Shown here: positions 34,176-45,699 of the stretch, in pieces
Layout of the letters: each line of letters starts with the position of its first letter
Numbering within the stretch: the stretch's first letter is position 1
Assembly (NCBI GenBank): GCA_933228895.1
Contig: OW121851.1
Location: forward strand, 124,977,624-125,041,623
DNA from: Platycnemis pennipes
Taxonomy: Eukaryota; Arthropoda; Insecta; Odonata; Platycnemididae
Direction of reading: 5' to 3'
DNA: 64,000 nt
Made by a program: the position numbers and the translations under genes
The notes under the pieces: generated by a model
What the model was told of the DNA's origin: nothing
What the model saw: only the letters and a program-made list of their open reading frames with translations
The model's database searches: none

Positions 34176-35424
34176 TTAATTAAATTGTTTAATTATTATA
34201 AAATCGCTATCATGCGATGTTATGTGAAAGTACAAGATGTATTTATCCTGGTAAAATGAACGACTCTAAACATTGACACTGATTTCTTTAAATCCGGCCA
34301 AGATTTCGACTCTCGGTGCCTGATATTTGGTGGGTGGTAGAATGAAATTAGTCTGTTAAAGTTCTAATGAAACTCCTGCCGACCAAAATATTATGTGCTT
34401 GGAAAGCCGTGCATCCTTGTCACGTCAAATTGCCGCGACCCGTCTCATTCTTACGCACACAAATATAGATGGATATAAAAAAGTTGGTTGAATTAAATTC
34501 TTAACGGCGATGTATTCTGACATTTGGATAAATAAAGATTACATCGCAATTACGATAGCATTTGTTTGACCACCCATACCAAAAAGAACTCTACAGATAA
34601 AAATTATTGCAGTATCGTTCCTTTCTCAGAAACATTTCTGAGATGATTAGAGAACGCATAATATATTCTTGTATATACTGTGCTATAATTTGAATTAGAT
34701 CGGCTTACGGGTTTTTTAGAAATCTGTTTTTAAAGTTGGCGTAACTGTTGAACACGTGAAAAAAACCGTCAACTTTTCCCATTCAAACTTTAATAGAAAA
34801 TACAACAAGATAATAAAAAATGTTTGTACAATAATTAACGCAGAATTAAACGAGAAAATATATGATGAAATAAAATTTCTGTAGATCTTTTGGTTACTTC
34901 ACAAAACCTTTCACTCCTGAGTGAACATAATAATTTGGTTGACAAGAGTGTGAGAGTTTACTTGGTTAAACATTTATCAAAATAGTACAATAGGCCGAAT
35001 TGCAGTGACAACGAGTGTTGAGTAATCGTCCTGCGGAGATATTTTTAACCTCGATATTCGGTGCAGCTTGAGCTAATTATCAATGATATTATATTGAAAG
35101 ACGTGATCATTATTATTATCTAAAAATAAGAATATCCGATGCTGCGGCTGATATTTTACTGAGCGTGTAATAAAAATCATTCTTCTCACTTTGAGTCTAT
35201 GATCAAGAAGTTTTTATGTTTATCACATTTAAACCCCTTGCAATGCTTTCAGCTGTGATTCATGTTTACCAGTGCTTGTACGCGGAATACCGTTCTCGAG
35301 CATTCTGGGAGAATCTCGATGCTCCCATCGATGAGCAAATATTTTTAAGGTTGCTACAGCGTATGTAGGTGCTTTGTCTGCTGTTAAGCGGTAAAGTGAT
35401 CTTGGTCTACTTAATGTAAAGAAT

Positions 35425-35525
35425 GCAAGCATCCCGTGGGAAGGAATCGTGATGGTGAGATAGGGTTCATGTATCGTAGATCCGGGTTCAAATCCCGCTG
35501 TAGGGACTTGCTTTTTCCTCAAGGC
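35425..35525 (+). mobile_element. tRNA-like SINE head
   Basis: TGGTGAGATAGGG resembles an A-box and GGGTTCAAATCCC (35484-35496) is a good B-box of an internal pol III promoter. The sequence does not fold as a full tRNA, so it is read as a SINE head. Confidence 0.5.
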
Positions 35526-36639
35526 ATTTATTAGTCCCTTCTCGTGTTGCATTTTAATGCATGACTGCTTTCAATTTACGAACACAGTCGTTTCACATCT
35601 CGCTGAGTTCATCGGGTTGAGGAAGTTCATTAATGTTGAACGGTAAAACTTTCCTCATCGGGTTAGATGAGGGGAAATGTCTGGCGACCAATACAATCGA
35701 AGGATCGATTCTCCCCTTCTTTCGTGTTGTCTGGCTACCTCTGATGGTTCAGTCTCTTGGAGACCTATGTACTGGCTCATCATTAAATAATGGGCCCAAT
35801 GAATTTGCTGTGTTTGTAAAATGGTTTTGAAATCTTAGGGCAATTCATTTTTCTTGGATTACCGTAATTTAATGATTAACAAAATGTCGCTTTATATGTG
35901 CCAGTGTAGTCTCAACTTTCCCGTGGCTGGTCAAAATTTTAGTTTTTAATACCTTTTTCTCTTTTGAATAATTTTGAGAACTATAAAATTGACATTAATG
36001 GAGGTGTTCATGAGCTTTTGTTAGTGAAATTAGTAATGGCATATGATCGCCATTATCAAAGATAATCTGTTATTATGTTTACTCGTATTGTTCTTGGTAA
36101 GCAAAGAAAATTTAAATTTATCTGTGCAATTTTCTTATTTTGTCTCTCGAGCTTTGTTCTCCTGATATAATATCTCGTAATACATGTTCTTATAAACAAA
36201 TCTTTGAATTTGGAGACTTTCTTCAAATGTTAAAGCTCAGACTTCCGTTTCGATATGATTTGTGTTTAAGCCTGAGGATACTTGTAAAAATTAGCGAAGC
36301 GTCGGATATGGCAATCCAAGCTTTAAGATTTGACCAAAATCTCCAGGTCCAGAGAAGATTTTTGTGTTAATAACACATAATTAAATGATTAGATAATTGA
36401 AAAGTTATATCGATAATTTATTAATTTTCAAGTGGTCAAGATAATTACCAATTTCACGGTATTAATAGACTTATAGTGTAATCGGAACAAGAAAGTCGCT
36501 TAAATATTCTGTCTCAGTTTTTACCTGCGGTATAGTAGCAATACTGATCCAAGTTCTTGTACAAAGGTTGTGGTGCTATACACGATGTGTTTCCACTGTG
36601 CGCTGAAATTCGCATCTTTCGTGCACCTTACGCGGCCTG

Positions 36640-36900
36640 TTCATGAAGCTGTGGCTCCAGAGTTTAGCCTTACGGCGCCGAGGGGCACTATTTAAGTCGT
36701 CTTACTTATCAACCTGTCGGACCTCGTTCTTGCCAGCTGCGGTCGTGCCAGTGCTTTGCAAGAGCGTCACCCTCTTCTCGTTAGGCGAGGGAAATTTGCG
36801 CCCTGCAAGAGGAGAGAGGTATTAAGGCCCCAAAGGACCTTTAGGCGGTGGGTCCTTCTCTCCGATGCCTCTGTACGCTTTACATGATACGGAAGCTGTC
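36640..36900. other. Local GC-rich stretch
   Basis: A GC-rich island in AT-rich sequence, with CACTATTTAAGTCG at about 36688 and small hairpins. A 60-codon ORF starts at 36643 but shows no recognisable feature. It could be a decayed repeat or a promoter-like region; neither is established. Confidence 0.3.
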
Positions 36901-37974
36901 AGGTAAATCCTGCAAACAGAACATCCTAGTGTGAAAAAAGAATCAGGCCCTTAATCACTTTGAGAAAATGGTATTACCCGCTGAACTCATGGAGTTTTGA
37001 ATTTAATGAACACTCTCCTTACGTTAGAGTTAGGTGTACAGTTATGAGATAGATTAAATTTTTGGAAGGCGTTAAAAACACACAAAAACTGTTGGGCCGT
37101 AGAGATGAAATTTTTGAGATCCATAAAAGATCGGAGAGCATTAAAAATGCCTTTTTTTGCGTATAATAAGGGATGAAAATACGTTTTTTCAAAGTTATAT
37201 GTGAGATGGCTATTAGGATAAGTAATGTAAGTTTTCGAGCGTGTTTTGCACGCTTGTATGAGACCTTTTACTCATAACAAACCGTCTAATTTTTGTACCA
37301 TATTTTGTGGCCACCAGTATTTATATAAGCTTCAGCCAGTGTCACGCATGACGAATATTTGATACCAGAAGATTAATTGCATGTGAATTAGCCTTGTTTG
37401 ATTGGATGTCATGAAAGTGAGAAGAAAGAATGTCTCAGATTTGTTGACGATATTATTTTATGCGTGGCGGTAGCGCATTTCTAGTGCGAAGTTACTGACT
37501 GCTACGTACCTTAACGGAGGATTACAGGTTATTACAACTTTCAGGATAGTTTCCGTCCCTCCGTTTCCGTCCAGGAAGATGCTCTTCTAGGAATTTTCCC
37601 GCCTACCGAAGGAATACCAGCCTTGTTAATAATACCATGCCTGAAGAACTCTCCTTAATTTTATTTTCTCTATTTTATTTTTCATCATGTACCATAGTTA
37701 GTTTCCCTGAGGTGTGTCAATTTCAACTTCTAACACAATTTTACTCTGAAGCATGGAATGTAGTCACATTTGTCCTTTAAAAGTTGTATAAAAGTCATTA
37801 AAGTTGAAAAGTCAAGTATTTTTACGCCACCCTGATTATCTCACGATGAGTCTCCACATATCTCTCCCTATTTTGTGTTACAGGAGCCAAAAACTAGTCT
37901 TGAATTCTAATGAGAAAGGTGGAAGTGTAAATGCAAAACTGTAATCACTAATTAAATGTGGGTGCTCAATGCGC

Positions 37975-38190
37975 TGACATTTAACGGAAGGCGTCGAGGG
38001 GTCCACGGTTTAGCATCTCATCCGACGGACGGAGCACTAAACTTGAGGTGCTCTCCAAGAAATACTCAACTAGGGATTCGGATTTCACTGAAAAACTGCC
38101 ACCTTCCGTAGTCTAACACGAAGACTTCGGAAAGGAATACCATAACTCTAGCTGATAGCACTAACCCGATCCTATGAAAACTAGAAGCTG
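37975..38190 (-). mobile_element. SINE family A, partial
   Basis: On the minus strand the body has AGTGCTCCGTCCGTCGGATG and TAAACCGTGGACCCC. Upstream of it, near 38100-38180, a weak tRNA-like head is visible. The TGTCGGTC 3' end is not evident. Confidence 0.65.
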
Positions 38191-38394
38191 GGAACGTAGC
38201 GAATAGAAAATACTCACGCATGTATCTTTGTGAGAAAGTTAATGCAGGAAAGGCTTAAGGGAAATCTGAATCATTACGTGTTAAAGTGTGTGTTGGGAGA
38301 TTATTTCACTCGCTAAAGCGGCTGAGATAATTACTCCCCGAGATGCGATCTTTTTAATTAGTTTCCGCGCACCCGAGGGAGTGAACATAAGCTC

Positions 38395-38520
38395 CCCACA
38401 GCTATAAAGGTCCGCTCGAGGGTAGCAGTAACTTGGCGTTTGTCTCTTTCACCGACCAAATGCGATGGCGGACTTAATTATCCCAGCCCACTCGCTACGT
38501 CCCGCATACCCTTAACGAGC
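38395..38520 (+). promoter_or_regulatory. TATA promoter candidate with a 16-codon ORF
   Basis: CTATAAAGG (38402-38410) lies 24 bp before AGCAGTAAC, a passable initiator. An ATGGCGGAC at 38465 opens a 16-codon frame that stops at 38515. The spacing suits a core promoter, but the ORF is too short to support one and no splice donor at its end is convincing. Confidence 0.2.
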
Positions 38521-39164
38521 TAGCCGGGATTTAGTCTCCCTGGATGCATGTAGTGGCCTTCCTACTCTGTACCTGTCAAAGAGAGCTGGCATTCAGAGTT
38601 CGCACCTTTTCACCCCCGTTTCATGTACTTTCCATCCTGTACCTATTAGTGGGTTTATCCCCCAGGTCCTCTTCAATCTCCTGGCTCCCAAAAAAAGCAT
38701 GTTATGGCGGAGGTGTTCATATGGGTTTCCCCCTCAAACTCATCCGTCCAAATCCCTTTACCACAGTACTCGGTGTTCCTCAAGCATCTTTTTTTTCATC
38801 TCCGGTATAATTTTTTTTAAATGCTTAGAGTAAAATACTAGGCCTTCGTAATTAAGCCAAACGATATTCAAAGCCTATTTTTCATGTGATTTTACTGTTT
38901 GAGCGGCAAAACCTAATTCATAATAATCATTACTGCATATCACTACATCTATTTGAAGTAGCGGGAAGTAACATTGGAGGTAGCGGGACCACCTACGGGA
39001 AAAGGATAATCCATTCCAAAAAAAAGATAATCAAATTATAATTCTTCATAGCCACAAGTTCGTGACATAACCTACTTCAAGACACTTTAACTATTAACTT
39101 TCATGTAATGTGCACACTTTTGTTTGAAATGATTCCCTCTGTTACATTTTTATCTCTTAACGGT

Positions 39165-39235
39165 TGGCCGATAGAAGAATCGAGTGGAAAGCTGCGTCAA
39201 ACCAATCCTAGGATTGTTGACCGATGATGATGAAA
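39165..39235 (+). pseudogene. LINE 3' tail fragment
   Basis: Encodes LADRRIEWKAASNQS then a stop, followed by GATTGTTGACCGATGATGAT, the same end as at 29634. Only the last codons and the GAT-repeat tail remain. Confidence 0.7.
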
Positions 39236-41444
39236 ATGATCACATTTCTTTCATGAAGTGAAACGTCACTTTGGATGCATCGAACGGGGGCTTCTAATAG
39301 TTGTTCGCCATAATAATATAGGCGATACTGATAAGTAGGTACAGCTGTATTAACTTTTCATTTACACAGGGGTGTGAATCTAAGTTCCGGTGATGTGGAA
39401 AAAATGATGCACCATTAAAAGTAGATTATATGGGGTGCAAAATAAATCTCTTATCAGTTAGCGTCCGCTTTTGTAGATTCATTGTGCAAAAATCATAAGT
39501 ATATTTATTCTTTCGTCTTTCCTTTTCATAAATGCTTATTTTTGGAAAATCCCGTTTCTGAGAGGTACGCATAGTCCTTGAATCGATCACAAATAAAGCA
39601 AATGGTTACTCTTGGTTCACATGTATTTACCCCGTGGGAGCCCGATGTTGTCATGGGCAAACTGTAAACAAGATATATTTGGACGTTGGACGCTGCACGG
39701 GACTCGTGTTTGGGGAGGGACATTCTTGACAAAGGACGGCTTCTGTTTTCCTTATAACTCCAAACTTCGCGCGGCCAGAAGTGACCCGCCACTTATTTTG
39801 GCTTTTCTCGTCTTCCATTCTCATTACGATTGACCGGCTTAATATTTTAGGCGGAATTTTAGCTTTTTGTTATTGCTTTCATATCCATGAGGCTTCTTCA
39901 AATACAATTTTGTCTCTTATAAAAATACCAGTGAGTCTTTAAAAACCTCGTGGGACTTCAGTCTGGGACATTGCCGCACATGGTTGTGTTTTTGGGTTCT
40001 TGAATGTAATAAATAAATTGAGGTAAATAAAAAGGTTTTGGAATGGATGCGGAGGACTGAAACCAATCGCGTTTTGAGTCTCTTATTAATGAATTATATG
40101 AGGATATTGAGAAGTATTGGGGTGTAGGAAGCTCCGAGAAAGAAGTAAAAGCGGAAGAATTAAATAAATGCAAATAAACATCGATTAGAATGTAAGAAAC
40201 AATTAGAGGTATAACTTCATAGAATTCATTCATCCTGAAGACTCTGATGGTGGCTAGCATTTCCACAGTGTTTTTAATGTACTCGAAAAAAGAATGGTTT
40301 TACTGTAGCATGTCATCATCAGGCGCTGATGCTGTGCTGAAGTTGTACGATGACTGCGTTCAATGAATAAAAATGTATGAAATTGAGACGCGTTTAAAAA
40401 CTCTCTCTGCCTTAAATGCCACGAATTTTTATCCATATTCCATATCGAAATTGTATATTACTTCGTCGGAATATTCTGTCACCGTGCTGTCTTCACGTCA
40501 GCGTTCGTCATAGCCATGAAAAACTGATTCACCCTCGCTGTTGCCAGAAGCCAGTCAGTTAATGAGCCATATGCCGCCTTTGAGATGCATGTTGGGTTTG
40601 TCTCGGAATCATTCTTAGTGTCGACGGTGCAATTTACCATTGATCTTGGAAAATTGAGCGCTTGGAAAACTAGTTACATTCTGGTATTACTTCCTTATTG
40701 GGTAATCAAACAGGGTTGACAGCGTGAATCCTTTCCTAATGGAAGTTGAGTGTAGAAATCGTACTGGTCACTAGCGGTCAAGTGATGATCGACATGTTAT
40801 CTCGAGCTGGTAATAGTTAGCTTCACTAACGCTCGAACATGGAGCCATAATTTCGTCTTCTTTTCTGCTGCTTATAATCAAAAAATAATTTTTTGAAATT
40901 TATCGCTTATTTTCGCTCCTAAATATGTCATATGGCCGTATTTATTCCTCTGCGGTGTTACCGGTTTTGCGCCTTTGATGTCGTCTCTTGAGTGTGCTCT
41001 GTGTCTAGGTTCAGTTGACTTCTACTTTCTCGGCGGATCCTAGCGAGCTATTCTTCATTTCATGCGCTTCTATTTTCGACTCCCTATCTCAAAACCACCC
41101 CCTTATTCGCCCACATTTTCGTAATTGCCTCCTCTCCCCCTTCACCTCGTTGCCGTGGGCGACGCCTCTCCCTTCCGCTCCGCCATTTCCTTCCAATCTC
41201 TTCCCTCGAAATATCTCCCTTCCTCATCTCCGCAAACCCATCTTCCTTTCTCTCCCCACTTCCTATCTTTTCCTGTACTCTTCCGAGCCCTTTCCTATGC
41301 GTAATATCATGAATTTAGACACTCCCATCATCTCTCATGATGGTTTTAGCTGATAGCGAGGAAAGCAGCGATTTGTCAGTGTGGCTATTTATGTTTTTAT
41401 GGACTTCATGATAATTTGTGGACTGATTGGAATTATGGTTGGCG

Positions 41445-41535
41445 CCGATTAAATTATAGCAGACTTAGGTTTGGATGTAGTGGTTTGTCGTTCGAATCTC
41501 CGACAAAGGAACATTTTTCAGGTAAAAATTTTCGA
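41445..41535 (+). mobile_element. tRNA-like SINE head
   Basis: GGATGTAGTGG precedes a B-box CGTTCGAATCTCCG at 41489-41502. A 22-bp perfect-type hairpin follows at 41544. Confidence 0.45.
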
Positions 41536-41543
41536 GATACTAG

Positions 41544-41565
41544 CTTCCGCTCTGAAGAGCGGAAG
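41544..41565. repeat. 22-bp hairpin
   Basis: CTTCCGCTCT and AGAGCGGAAG form 10-bp perfect arms with a 2-nt centre (GA). It sits just after a SINE-like segment. Confidence 0.8.
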
Positions 41566-41739
41566 TGATAAAATCTTGTAGTGGTTCACCTATAGTACTT
41601 ATTGACAGATCATAGAATTTATCCTAGTGGGTGGTGGTTTCTTTGAAGCTCATTTCCGCCTTACGAGAGGCTTCCTTTATGGACCTTAAAGACATATCAA
41701 TATTAACTTACTCCAATAAGGCAATTGATTCTGAAAGTT

Positions 41740-41815
41740 CTCTTTGGGATCAGGAATTCTGCTTTACTCGGATGTCCAAAGGCCCGTGGTTCGATTCTCC
41801 GCCTTGGAAATCTTT
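41740..41815 (+). mobile_element. tRNA-like SINE head
   Basis: B-box GGTTCGATTCTCC at 41788-41800, preceded by GGATGTCCAAAGGCCCG. It lies inside the 146-codon frame 41631-42071, which argues against that frame being a gene. Confidence 0.45.
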
Positions 41816-43309
41816 TCATTCAGTCGATATGAATGAAAGCATCTATAACAACATCTCTACAAGCCTTCAAAATGGTGTATGGCAAGGGGTAGCTCTACAC
41901 CTTGCATGCACTTCCGTCGCTTATTCAATACTGCCTTGTACTCGTTATTTAATTACAGGTTTTAAGTTAAAGATTAAGTTAAATTTACCTAAAAAACAAA
42001 GAAGCCTCGTAAAAAAATATTTTGTGATTAAAACCTATCATTTTACTTTTGCGGGACGGGCACTGCCCTAAGAGTTTTAAAATATGACTAGTTACATAGA
42101 AAAATGGCTTTTAATGTTGAAATCAATTGCATTTTTAGCCCATTAAAGTTATATATTTAGCCTTTTCGAGTTACTACCTATTTCTCTAAATTGACCTTCA
42201 TTATCTAAAACACCACAAAAGAGTATGAGTTTTTAAATTCTTTTAATAACTTTGGGAAAGCCTTTCCGCAAGAGATTCAACCTGACTTCAACGTACGAAC
42301 TGATCGTAATTCGTAGCCTATTTTTTTATTGAACACACGATGAACTTAACATGGAACCTTGATTTGCAAACTTAACTGCTCTTCGCTGCTCGCTATCCAA
42401 ATTTCTAGGGCAAACCTACGCCATCTACATCTCACACAATAGGAGCATTTTATGTGTGGCTTAAAAATTAAAATGCTGGTAATGGGGATGCTGCAGCGTT
42501 ACAGTGGTATCAGGGGTAGAATTGAAATCAACAAGATTCCAGGTATCTCTCCTTGAGACACGAAGATTTCTTTCTTACCATCAATCACCTCAGCTCTAGG
42601 TCTCCATTGTGTGCTTCGAAAGATTGCGCTGGGATTCAAATTGATTTGCGTAAATGTTAGAAGGTGGCGGTGAAGGCGCCGTTATGTCTCATTCGTCCTC
42701 AGAATAATGCTTTATTTAAAAGTAGGTCATCATAACAAGGAAGCAGGTGGCCTTGGTGATTTATCCTGTGTAAAATGGTGTAGTTTTCTTGATAAAAAAA
42801 TAAGTTACCGATCTATGCTAATGTTCTTGCGTCCCGCAACGGTCAGAGTGGTTCAGTAGGTTGTTGTTGAGAGAGTAGCTGTCAGACACTGCCTGTGATG
42901 ATTTTTAAACATTTTTTAATGATTTCTTTTTTGATTTTTTTTCTACAGAGTCTCATCGTGACATTCGCCACCTATCTGGGTCGATGGCTGTCCGTTATCC
43001 CTTCCAGTCCTGAGCATTTCATCTGCATATATTTTTTTGTAGATCACTCCTTTCACCTCGGAAGGTGACAAGGAGGAGGAATTCCCACGCAGCTTCCTCC
43101 GTCGGGATTTCAGGCGATTGCAAAGAACTCCTGTCCACTCGATGGAGACCATTCTGAATCCTTTTCAAAAACCCACCAGTGTTTAAAGAGGGACAAATGT
43201 CTTCCATGTCCTCGTTTCTCCAGTCTTGTGAATTAGGTAACAACAAACGACCAATAACATCAATCTTTCTACGCTCAATCCTGATCAAAACTACCTACGT
43301 TTTCGATTG

Positions 43310-43660
43310 AGTATTTGCTTAGGAGGAGTCGACCGACAACTAAGGCCATTTGCGCCATTTCAGGATAGGCAGGGATGCTAGACGTATGTACAAATTTTAC
43401 AGAGAACAGAAGAAGGATGGACAGAAACCTGTGGTTCGAATTAACCTATTCTCAACGAAAGGCGACGTGTGGTCCACGGTTCAATGTCTCATTCGATGGA
43501 CGTACTTCTATACTTGAAGTCTTCCCCGTACAGCACTTGATTGGGAACTGGTATCGAAATGGCAAATCTTTGTCATATCCAGGATTCGAAACCGGGATCC
43601 CAGAATAGGAGGACCATAAACTATCAGCTTGTTAGATTTTGATGCTACTAAAGCACCTCC
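43310..43660 (-). mobile_element. SINE family A, near full length (about 350 bp)
   Basis: Read on the minus strand: a tRNA-like head with B-box GGTTTCGAATCCTGG (about 43593-43579), the body ACGTCCATCGAATGAGAC and ACCGTGGACCAC, then ATGGCGCAAATGGCC and TTGTCGGTCGACTCC as the 3' end. All modules match those of the plus-strand copy at 57560-57970, so the family structure is head, conserved body and conserved tail. Confidence 0.75.
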
Positions 43661-44632
43661 AAGTGTAAATAGAGATTTTTTATATGTACATGGAGATATT
43701 GTAGCATAATCGTGCCATGAAAAAAGTCTGGAAATATTTTATTTTTTACTAGAGAAGAATTACTGTTCCTTGCCATTAACCATGTTCTTTTTTCACTACA
43801 TCGAAATATAATTTTAAATATTGCAATCGGGTCTGCCTTTTCTCCATCAGCTCACATGTGTAGACATTCAAACCTCTCCACGCCTCTTTGGGTGGATTCC
43901 ATTATCATATCCCTATGTTGAATTTTGAATTCCAGTCTGCAAACGTTCACATCTGGATAGAAAAATTAATGGAGCTTAACTCGACTCTAGGGTGTGAAAT
44001 ATATTACAATCCTGATTATTGCAGAGATATTAGTACGGTTCGTATATTGAATAAGAGAATATTTTTTTAAATTTAAGGCGGAATTGTTGTATTAGTGAAA
44101 AGAAAGGCGTTTTATTTTCCATGGTATCATGTACTCAACTGAAGTGTTTGGGTGCTAATTTTGTGTACACATATTTGTTGTAATGAATTCATTGTGTACC
44201 ACGCGACGAAAATGTTTTTAGTTGTTTCAAAGCATTATTTTACCCCATAGAAATGCATCTGTCTGTTACGAAAACGTGTTCGTTTTATGCGAGCCTAGTA
44301 TCGTTATCCGCCTGCTTATGTCCATGGCTCCATCGCCTCATTTGAATTGTCCTCCAAATTTAAGAGACTCTTATGTTTGTGTTTTTCATAAGCATCTGTG
44401 TATTGTCATTCCATTCACCGGTAGTTTTTTCACCAAGCCTCGTGAAACTTCTCAGAAATCTATTTTTGGCTCTCAATTAACAACTTCACCTCGGAGGTCA
44501 CAGTCCGTTGTTGAGAGATTTCCCCTCCAACTCCTCTGGTGACGTCCTCTTTCTTTTCTTCGGAGCCGCAGAATATCGTCTTTGTCTCTACGTCAGCCTC
44601 TCCTAATGAGGGGCTGCGGCCAGTTGCTTAGG

Positions 44633-44718
44633 AGACCGATGGCCACTGTGGGTGGCATGGCGATAAACACATCATCGTCATCATATGTGTTTTAGCAATA
44701 ACTATAGGTTCTTGGACA
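44633..44718. repeat. Dispersed repeat R2, copy 1
   Basis: Starts AGACCGATGGCCACTGTG, contains a CATCATCGTCATCAT stretch and ends AGGTTCTTGGAC. A second copy lies 940 bp downstream in the same orientation. Read on the other strand the GATGATGACGATG run resembles a LINE 3' tail. Confidence 0.85.
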
Positions 44719-44799
44719 GTCTGTGGTTGTTCTACGCACTTCTTACCCCAAAGTGATTCCTGTAACTTAATATTATACATACCAATACTGTAACAGCGA

Positions 44800-45030
44800 G
44801 AGAACGGGTTGGTGAGGTGGCTAGAGTACATACTTCCCATCTAGACGGTTTGGTTTCGAATTCTGGCTGTTAGAAATTTTTCATTGGTATATCGGTCCCT
44901 TATTGGTTGCAGTGATGAGAATATTTCATGTTCAGCACTCCGTCCTTCATATAATTCGCTAAACAGTCGATCCTTAGTGCTTTTCGTTAAAAGCAGGCTA
45001 ATGCTTCACTCCGCCCACTCCGAAATACCT
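44800..45030 (+). mobile_element. SINE family A, partial
   Basis: A-box-like GTGGCTAGAGTAC, B-box GGTTTCGAATTCT (44852-44864), then the body TTCAGCACTCCGTCC and GTTAAAAGCAGGCTAATG. The 3' tail is not recognisable beyond 45030. It lies between the two R2 copies. Confidence 0.65.
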
Positions 45031-45572
45031 ATCCTTAAAGGAATAATTGATCTTGGTCACCAGTCGCTTCCCCTGGTAATAGCACGAATAAACCCAATAT
45101 TGCACTCCTCTTCAACCTCCTTCTTCTAATGACGACCATAATTTGCTTCCACTCCCTCCCCGTCGTATGCTTCTCTCTATCGCTACCTTTCAAGATCCCA
45201 TCATCCTGCAATATTTTCTCCATTCTGCCTTCTGCGAATTCCTCCAATAACTTAACCCCAATCGCCATGCCTTAGCTGTTCTTCGTTCGCTCTCTCTCTG
45301 AACAACTCACCCTCCAATTTCATCCTCCTTCCTTAAGGAGGTGTAAACCCAAGTTTCATTTCTATACAATGCCGGTGTACATTTTAAACCGGAAAATACG
45401 CGCTATTATGTTTTTGTAGGGACTTGGCTTCATGAAGCGAATCACGCGAACGCACTGTAAGGGAAAAACAAATGGCAAATGTATCAAATTTTACTCCATT
45501 AAGGGTTCATGTAAATAATTTTAAAATGTATTACGATGCAAAAACATCGGGTTTGTTTAGAAACAAAATGCA

Positions 45573-45660
45573 AGACCGATGGCCACTGTGGGTGGCATTA
45601 CGATAAATACATCGTCATCATCATCATCTGTGTTTTTGCAATAACTCTAGGTTCTTGGAC
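45573..45660. repeat. Dispersed repeat R2, copy 2
   Basis: Near-identical to 44633-44718, with a slightly longer CATCATCATCATC run. The 940-bp spacing and same orientation could reflect a local duplication or two independent insertions. Confidence 0.85.
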
Positions 45661-45699
45661 ATTCCGTGACAAAACATGTCACTCCTGGACTATTGGAAG

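Noticed and set aside
40268..40390. Possible MITE with TCATCATCAGGCGCTGATG centre
   Set aside because: The centre is weakly palindromic, but the outer arms do not pair convincingly.
41631..42071. 146-codon frame
   Set aside because: Contains a tRNA-like B-box segment, so part of it is SINE-derived; the remainder shows no family resemblance.
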